DNA from: Oscillospiraceae bacterium
Lineage (GTDB): Bacteria > Bacillota_A > Clostridia > Oscillospirales > Oscillospiraceae
Direction of reading: 5' to 3'
Length of the DNA: 64,000 bases
NCBI GenBank assembly: GCA_021771675.1
Contig: JAETOP010000001.1
Span: forward strand, 62,001-126,000
This document shows, in pieces, positions 59,481 to 64,000 of this stretch (positions are counted from its first letter, which is position 1; the number at the start of each line of letters is the position of its first letter). The notes under the pieces were generated by a model. That model was not told the origin of the DNA and made no database searches. It saw only the letters and a program-made list of their open reading frames with translations. Both the position numbers and the translations under genes were made by a program.

Positions 59481-62306
59481 ATGGCAAAGAAGAAGACCAA
59501 GCAAACACAGAAAACACTTGATTCCACTGCAAAGAAAAAGTCTGCGGCCAAGGGAAGCAAAGGGGCTGCAAAAAATACAAAGTCAAACTCCCCCAAAGTC
59601 AGGACCGAATACGATAATCGAATCCCCATGACAACAGTTACCGCCATCGTCAGCTTTATCCTGTTTGCTCTGTTTTTGGTAATCTGTATTAACCCTGAGG
59701 GCCTTATTCTGAGGGCCATCAACGATCTTTTAACTGGACTGATTGGTAAGGCGGGGTTCTATTTTTCTGTCCCAGCCCTTTTGTACCTGTTCATCATCAA
59801 TACCTTTGGCCGAAAAACTGCTGTCACCATGCGCAGTGTGTGCACTGTGGCCTTTGTGTTCCTGTGCGGCTGCATTTACCATCTGGCTGTACAGACCCAG
59901 GGGATTGCCAGCGGCCTTGCTTTGTTCCCGGATCTGTATTTAAGCGGAATAGACGGACGAAGCGGCGGTGTGCTCTGCGGTTGCCTGGCTGTTTTGCTCC
60001 GCTGGGCCTTCGGCACTGCCGTGTCTTATATCGTGATTGGCATTGCAGCTGTACTGACCCTGCTGGGGGCTCTGGAGATCACCGTCCCCAGCCTGATTCG
60101 TGCCATTATCAATCGCCCCAAGGACGACTGGGAAGATGAGGAACAGCAGCAAATCTACGTAGAACCCGCCGCCAAGGTGGTCAATCATATTGCGAACAAG
60201 CAGATTGAAAACAAACGCAAGCGCCGTCAGCAGGAGTTGGAATATCAGCGGGCACTGCTGGAGCAGCAGGAACCATTGCAGCCTGTGGAGCTTCCACCCG
60301 TTAAGCCTCCCCGCAAAGCCCCTGCGCAGGATAATTTGATTGCGCCCCCCGAAAAGGTTCCGGCGCCTCCTGCTCCCATCAGAAATAACTCCACTTCCAT
60401 TCCTGTGCAGCCATCCGCTGCCACTACTTTCAGCAGTACACCGGCCAAGGCTGCGGGAATGATGTCTACCATTGATTTGGATATTGAATCCCCGCTCTTT
60501 GCCGCAACAAACAGCCACTCTGCCGCCAAGCCCGCCGTTCCGGTACGTGTCAGTGCTGAGGATGACGATATTCCACTGAAGATGCCAAAACTGGAGGACG
60601 AGCTGCCCATTCAGCCCCAAAAGCGTGAACCTGCTCCCGTATCTGCCCCGAAGCCCGTAAAGCAGCAGTCTGCACCTGTCCAGACAGAGGATGTTCCTGG
60701 GAAGGTATCTTCAAAAGATGCCCGGGAGTCCGCCCAGCAGGTTGCCATGGAGATTCTGCAGGGGAGTACGGTACCTCCGGCGGCCTATTCCTTCCCGCCC
60801 ATCAGCCTCTTGAAACGACCGGTGGGGAACAGTGCCGACGGAACCGATGAAATGCGGGAAAACTCCCGGCGTCTGAACGAGACCCTGGCAAGCTTTCACA
60901 TTGATGCCCACATCATCAATGTAACCCGGGGCCCCAGCGTCACCCGATACGAGGTGGAGCTGGATAAGGGCGTCCGCCTGAATAAGCTGACCAACTGTGC
61001 TGATGACATCGCCCTGAGCCTTGGCGCTTCCGGCGTTCGGATCGCTGCTGTGCCCGGAAAAATCTCCATTGTGGGCATTGAGGTTCCCAACAGAGCTGTG
61101 ACCACAGTCTCTCTTCGTGAAGTCATCGACTCTCCGGAATTCGCCAAATCCAAATCCAAATCCTCCTTTGCGGTGGGCAAGGACATTGGCGGCTCCTGCA
61201 TTGTGGGCAATATCTCTAAAATGCCTCATATGCTGATTGCCGGTACCACTGGCTCTGGTAAATCTGTGTGTATGAATTCTATCATCATCAGTCTTCTGTA
61301 TAAGTCTGCACCTGAGGACGTGAAGCTGATTATGGTTGATCCCAAAATGGTGGAGCTTGGAATCTACAATGGCATTCCCCACTTGCTGATTCCTGTGGTT
61401 ACCGATCCCAAGAAGGCCGCTGGCTCCTTGCAGTGGGCGGTAACAGAAATGCTGCGCCGGTATAAACTGATGTCCGATGTGGGCGTCCGGGATTTAGAAT
61501 CCTTCAACAGCATTGTCACCCAGGAGGAAGACGGCCAGAAGCTTCCCCAGGTGGTTATCATCATCGACGAGCTGGCCGACTTGATGCTGGTTGCCGCCAA
61601 GGAAGTGGAGGACTCTATCTGCCGCATTGCTCAGATGGGCCGTGCCGCCGGTATGCACCTGATTATTGCCACCCAGCGTCCTTCGGCGGACGTGATTACC
61701 GGTCTGATGAAGGCAAATATTCCCTCCCGGATTGCCTTCTCCGTTGCCTCCGCTATGGAATCCAGAATCATCCTGGATACCCAGGGCGCCGAGAAGCTGG
61801 TGGGCAAAGGCGATATGCTGTATGCCCCCATAGGAATCGGAAAGCCCCTGCGTGTACAGGGCTGCTTTGTCACAGACGCAGAAGTCGAGGCTGTGGCCAG
61901 CTTCGTCAAAGACAATTACTCCGCCGACTATAACCAGCAGGTCCTGGAGGAAATTGAGAAGAAGGCCCAGCAGACCGGAAAGAGCGGCAAATCTGCCGCT
62001 GCGAACCCGGAGCCCTCCGAGGAGGAGTTAGAGGGAGATGAGATGCTGCCTGCCGCAGTGGAGGTAATTCTGGAAACCGGGCAGGCCTCTGTATCCATGC
62101 TCCAGCGGCGTCTGAAGCTGGGATATGCCCGAGCCGCAAGAATTGTGGACGAGATGGAGGAAAAGGGCATTGTCGGCCCCTTCCAGGGCTCCAAACCCCG
62201 GGCCATTCTCGTTACAAAGGAACAGTGGGCCTCCATGCAGGGAGGAACCTCTCAAATGAATTTTGACGATATGGAAGACAGTGCCATATCGGAGGAAATG
62301 GATTAA
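59481..62306 (+). CDS. ftsK: DNA translocase FtsK/SpoIIIE
   Basis: A 941-residue septal DNA pump. A Lys/Ala/Ser-rich cytoplasmic start is followed by four transmembrane helices (about 55-210), a Pro/Ala/Gln-rich linker (about 270-440), the alpha domain (RGPSVTRYEVELDKGVR), the motor with Walker A GTTGSGKS (about 592) and Walker B VVIIIDELADLM, and a C-terminal winged-helix gamma domain (ASVSMLQRRLKLGYARAARIV) that reads KOPS/SRS-type sites. It may act in chromosome segregation in division and in spores. GGAGAATC precedes the ATG. A strong terminator follows. Confidence 0.96.
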   Translation: MAKKKTKQTQKTLDSTAKKKSAAKGSKGAAKNTKSNSPKVRTEYDNRIPMTTVTAIVSFILFALFLVICINPEGLILRAINDLLTGLIGKAGFYFSVPALLYLFIINTFGRKTAVTMRSVCTVAFVFLCGCIYHLAVQTQGIASGLALFPDLYLSGIDGRSGGVLCGCLAVLLRWAFGTAVSYIVIGIAAVLTLLGALEITVPSLIRAIINRPKDDWEDEEQQQIYVEPAAKVVNHIANKQIENKRKRRQQELEYQRALLEQQEPLQPVELPPVKPPRKAPAQDNLIAPPEKVPAPPAPIRNNSTSIPVQPSAATTFSSTPAKAAGMMSTIDLDIESPLFAATNSHSAAKPAVPVRVSAEDDDIPLKMPKLEDELPIQPQKREPAPVSAPKPVKQQSAPVQTEDVPGKVSSKDARESAQQVAMEILQGSTVPPAAYSFPPISLLKRPVGNSADGTDEMRENSRRLNETLASFHIDAHIINVTRGPSVTRYEVELDKGVRLNKLTNCADDIALSLGASGVRIAAVPGKISIVGIEVPNRAVTTVSLREVIDSPEFAKSKSKSSFAVGKDIGGSCIVGNISKMPHMLIAGTTGSGKSVCMNSIIISLLYKSAPEDVKLIMVDPKMVELGIYNGIPHLLIPVVTDPKKAAGSLQWAVTEMLRRYKLMSDVGVRDLESFNSIVTQEEDGQKLPQVVIIIDELADLMLVAAKEVEDSICRIAQMGRAAGMHLIIATQRPSADVITGLMKANIPSRIAFSVASAMESRIILDTQGAEKLVGKGDMLYAPIGIGKPLRVQGCFVTDAEVEAVASFVKDNYSADYNQQVLEEIEKKAQQTGKSGKSAAANPEPSEEELEGDEMLPAAVEVILETGQASVSMLQRRLKLGYARAARIVDEMEEKGIVGPFQGSKPRAILVTKEQWASMQGGTSQMNFDDMEDSAISEEMD

Positions 62307-62338
62307 GACAATACTCCGTTTCAAAATTTTTCAGTGTC

Positions 62339-62376
62339 AAAATAATGGCTTTTCTTCGGAAAGGCCATTATTTTTA
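62339..62376 (+). terminator. Rho-independent terminator of ftsK
   Basis: A 16-bp stem with one G-U pair (62339-62354 with 62359-62374) closed by a TTCG tetraloop, ending in a T-run. Confidence 0.92.
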
Positions 62377-62477
62377 TGCTGTAAACAGGGTTTTATCAGC
62401 TCTGTGGCGTTCCATGGCATAATTCTTGAAGCATCAGCATGTGGAAAGGTGCATAGGTTATTTCGGGAGTGATGCAA

Positions 62478-63302
62478 ATGATTTGCCCTTGGAAGGAGCT
62501 GCTTTCCGTCCTGCCCCAGTGGCTGAGGGGACAATTGGCAGCCTATGCAGAGGAACTTCAGGAGATCAGGCTGCGTTGCGGCCAGCCTCCTGAGCTGGTA
62601 CTCGGCAAAGGGAGCAGGTGGCTTTCCAAAACTGTGACCCAAGAGGACATTAGCTTCTGTGTGAATACCGCAAGCCGTTATTCCCCCTGGTCAGCCGCTA
62701 CTGTTTCTCAAGGGTACATAACTGCCCCGGGTGGCCATCGAATTGGTCTGTGCGGAGAAGCGGTGATCAAGGATGGCGAGCTGACAGGAATGCGTACCGT
62801 TCATTCTCTGTGCATTCGGGTCGCCAGAGATTTCCCGGGATTGGCCCGCAGGGTTCATTTTCGCGGACAGGCTATGCTGATTCTTGGTGCACCTGGGTGG
62901 GGAAAAACCACACTGCTGCGGGATGTCTGCCGGAGTGTGGCAGAGGAGGAAACTGTTGCTGTAGTTGACCAGAGGCAGGAGCTTTTCCCACCCGGATTCC
63001 CCACCGGTAAACGCATGGACATTCTCTATGGCTGCCCCAAAAAACAGGGAATCGAAATTGTCCTTCGTACCATGGGCCCAAACTGCATTGCTGTGGATGA
63101 AATCACCGCATCGGAGGACTGTCAGGCGTTGCTTCACGCCTTTGGATGCGGTGTGCGCCTGATTGCCACGGCTCATGCTGCCGGAATGTCTGATTTTCGA
63201 CAACGGAGCGTGTATGCGCCTCTGCGGGAAAGCCGTCTCTTTGACACCTTTTTGATCCTGGACAGGGACAAATCCTTTCATTTGGAGGAAATCTATCCAT
63301 GA
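62478..63302 (+). CDS. spoIIIAA: Stage III sporulation protein AA (ATPase)
   Basis: A 274-residue secretion-type ATPase of the mother cell, part of the SpoIIIA-SpoIIQ channel that feeds the forespore. EIRLRCGQPPELV and GHRIGLCGEAV are in the N-terminal domain. The ATPase has the P-loop GAPGWGKTTLLRD (about residue 140), VVDQRQEL and a Walker B-like CIAVDEIT. ATG at 62478 is eight bases from GGGAG; GTG (62469) and ATG (62472) are too near the SD. The stop overlaps spoIIIAB (ATGA). A sigma-E-like promoter should lie in 62377-62470, but no convincing one was found. Confidence 0.93.
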   Translation: MICPWKELLSVLPQWLRGQLAAYAEELQEIRLRCGQPPELVLGKGSRWLSKTVTQEDISFCVNTASRYSPWSAATVSQGYITAPGGHRIGLCGEAVIKDGELTGMRTVHSLCIRVARDFPGLARRVHFRGQAMLILGAPGWGKTTLLRDVCRSVAEEETVAVVDQRQELFPPGFPTGKRMDILYGCPKKQGIEIVLRTMGPNCIAVDEITASEDCQALLHAFGCGVRLIATAHAAGMSDFRQRSVYAPLRESRLFDTFLILDRDKSFHLEEIYP

Positions 63303-63811
63303 GCTACAAATGGATTGGCGCAATTCTGATTGTGGGAAGCTGCGGTGGCTTTGGCATTTCTCTGGCCGTTCAGCGAAAGCGGGAGGAAGCCATGCTGGCC
63401 CAGCTCTGCGGAATTCTCGACAATATGCTGTGGGAGCTTCCTTTCCAGCTTACCCCGCTCCCAGAGCTTCTCCGGCATACCGCCGAAAAACAAAAAGGAA
63501 ACCTTGGGGCGCTCCTTTGGGGATTGGCCGAACAGTTGGACAGGCAGGTGCTGCCGGATGTACTCAGCTGTATGGAAGCGGCTTTGTCGGATACCATTCT
63601 TCATTTTCCACGGGTAAATCAATTACTCCTTCAGCTGGGGAAGTCCTTGGGACGATTTGATTTATCCGGCCAGCTAAAGGGCTTATCCGCTCTGCGGGAG
63701 CAGTGCGGCCAGCAGCTTACAGAGCTCAAGGCTGATCGGGATACCAAACTTCGCAGTTATCGGATTTTAGGCCTTTGCGCCGGTGCGGCGCTGGTGATTC
63801 TCTTGGTATAG
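63299..63811 (+). CDS. spoIIIAB: Stage III sporulation protein AB
   Basis: A 170-residue membrane protein of the SpoIIIA channel, related to type II secretion GspF proteins. One hydrophobic helix lies at each end (about 5-22 and 152-170). RKREEAMLAQLCGILDNM, LPELLRHTAEK and FPRVNQLLLQLGKSLGRFDLSGQ are typical of the helical cytoplasmic core. It is coupled to spoIIIAA (ATGA) and spaced two bases from spoIIIAC. Confidence 0.93.
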   Translation: MSYKWIGAILIVGSCGGFGISLAVQRKREEAMLAQLCGILDNMLWELPFQLTPLPELLRHTAEKQKGNLGALLWGLAEQLDRQVLPDVLSCMEAALSDTILHFPRVNQLLLQLGKSLGRFDLSGQLKGLSALREQCGQQLTELKADRDTKLRSYRILGLCAGAALVILLV

Positions 63812-63813
63812 CC

Positions 63814-64000
63814 ATGGAAATTGATTTGATTTTTAAGATTGCCGCCGTTGGCATTATCGTCTCTATCTTAAATCAGGTACTGTCCCGCTCCGGGCGAGAT
63901 GAACAGGCAACCATGACAACCCTGGCAGGGTTGGTGGTGGTGCTGATGCTCCTTGCCCAGAAAATTGCGGAACTGTTCAATCTGGTGAAAACCCTGTTTC
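63814..64000 (+). CDS. spoIIIAC: Stage III sporulation protein AC (3' end outside window)
   Basis: A frame open to the window end gives 62 residues starting MEIDLIFKIAAVGIIVSIL, then NQVLSRSGRDEQATMTTLAG and a second hydrophobic helix. SpoIIIAC is a roughly 65-residue two-helix protein, so nearly the whole gene is here. It starts two bases after the spoIIIAB stop, in the standard order of the operon. Confidence 0.92.
   Translation, partial: MEIDLIFKIAAVGIIVSILNQVLSRSGRDEQATMTTLAGLVVVLMLLAQKIAELFNLVKTLF

Noticed and set aside
62377..62477. A sigma-E promoter before spoIIIAA
   Set aside because: GCATAAT fits a -35, but the sequence 14 bases on (CATGTGGA) matches the -10 consensus at too few places; expected from biology but not seen clearly.
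1..64000. CRISPR arrays, tRNA or rRNA genes, insertion sequences, prophage genes, riboswitches
   Set aside because: None was recognised by reading both strands; small structured RNAs could still be missed without covariance-model searches.

Overview
The window is a chromosomal segment of about 56% GC from a low-abundance-of-mobile-DNA, anaerobic, endospore-lineage Firmicute, most probably a gut Clostridia/Oscillospirales-type bacterium. The reasons are the spoIIIAA-AB-AC genes at the right end, an IspH-ribosomal protein S1 fusion, a dnaG-sigma operon, acetate kinase, a bile salt hydrolase-type amidase, and a large Hdr-Flx oxidoreductase operon of strict-anaerobe type. No tRNA, rRNA, CRISPR array, insertion sequence or prophage was seen. 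Placement is by gene content only; no database was searched.

Left part (1-26.6 kb) is housekeeping: the end of ackA; a GNAT enzyme and pepT; a divergent block with birA, a membrane-bound E2-like acyltransferase and a homocysteine methyltransferase; an M29 aminopeptidase; rpmE; then hflX, a YigZ-family protein, dgt, dnaG, a sigma factor, a second degenerate sigma-like protein, cmk and the ispH-rpsA fusion. Dabb, ACT and UPF0210 proteins follow. A minus-strand operon holds a DJ-1 protein, mltG, a U32 protein and a VanW protein. A DEAD-box helicase and a divergent DprA-like protein close this part.

The centre (26.6-39.2 kb) is the most notable region: one tightly packed minus-strand operon mdh-fumC-hdrB-hdrC-hdrA-flxD-flxC-flxB-flxA-frdB-frdA-small membrane protein, preceded by a LysR regulator. 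Read as a pathway it takes oxaloacetate to malate (malate dehydrogenase; Arg in the specificity loop), malate to fumarate (class II fumarase) and fumarate to succinate (soluble flavoprotein plus iron-sulfur subunit with no membrane anchor). The reductase sits beside a full HdrABC-FlxABCD set, known in other anaerobes as an NADH dehydrogenase/heterodisulfide reductase thought to perform flavin-based electron bifurcation. The inference is a cytoplasmic, NADH-driven and possibly ferredoxin-coupled fumarate reductase.

Right part (39.2-64 kb) is mixed: a bile salt hydrolase-type enzyme; a PhoP-PhoR pair with a Na/phosphate cotransporter and TTNACA-type boxes in the promoter; an AT-richer DMT transporter and GNAT pair; DegV; HxlR facing a copper ATPase that carries a C-terminal CopZ domain with its own ribosome-binding site; a hydrolase, a 44-residue protein, truA, an ArsC/Spx-like protein; an alanine symporter and an aminotransferase; a tandem-GNAT gene with an in-frame UGA and an upstream leader peptide; TSCPD and YbaK proteins; then tepA-like protease, divergent UppP, FtsK/SpoIIIE and spoIIIA genes. 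Start codons were chosen by ribosome-binding sites and overlap; many genes are joined by ATGA overlaps.
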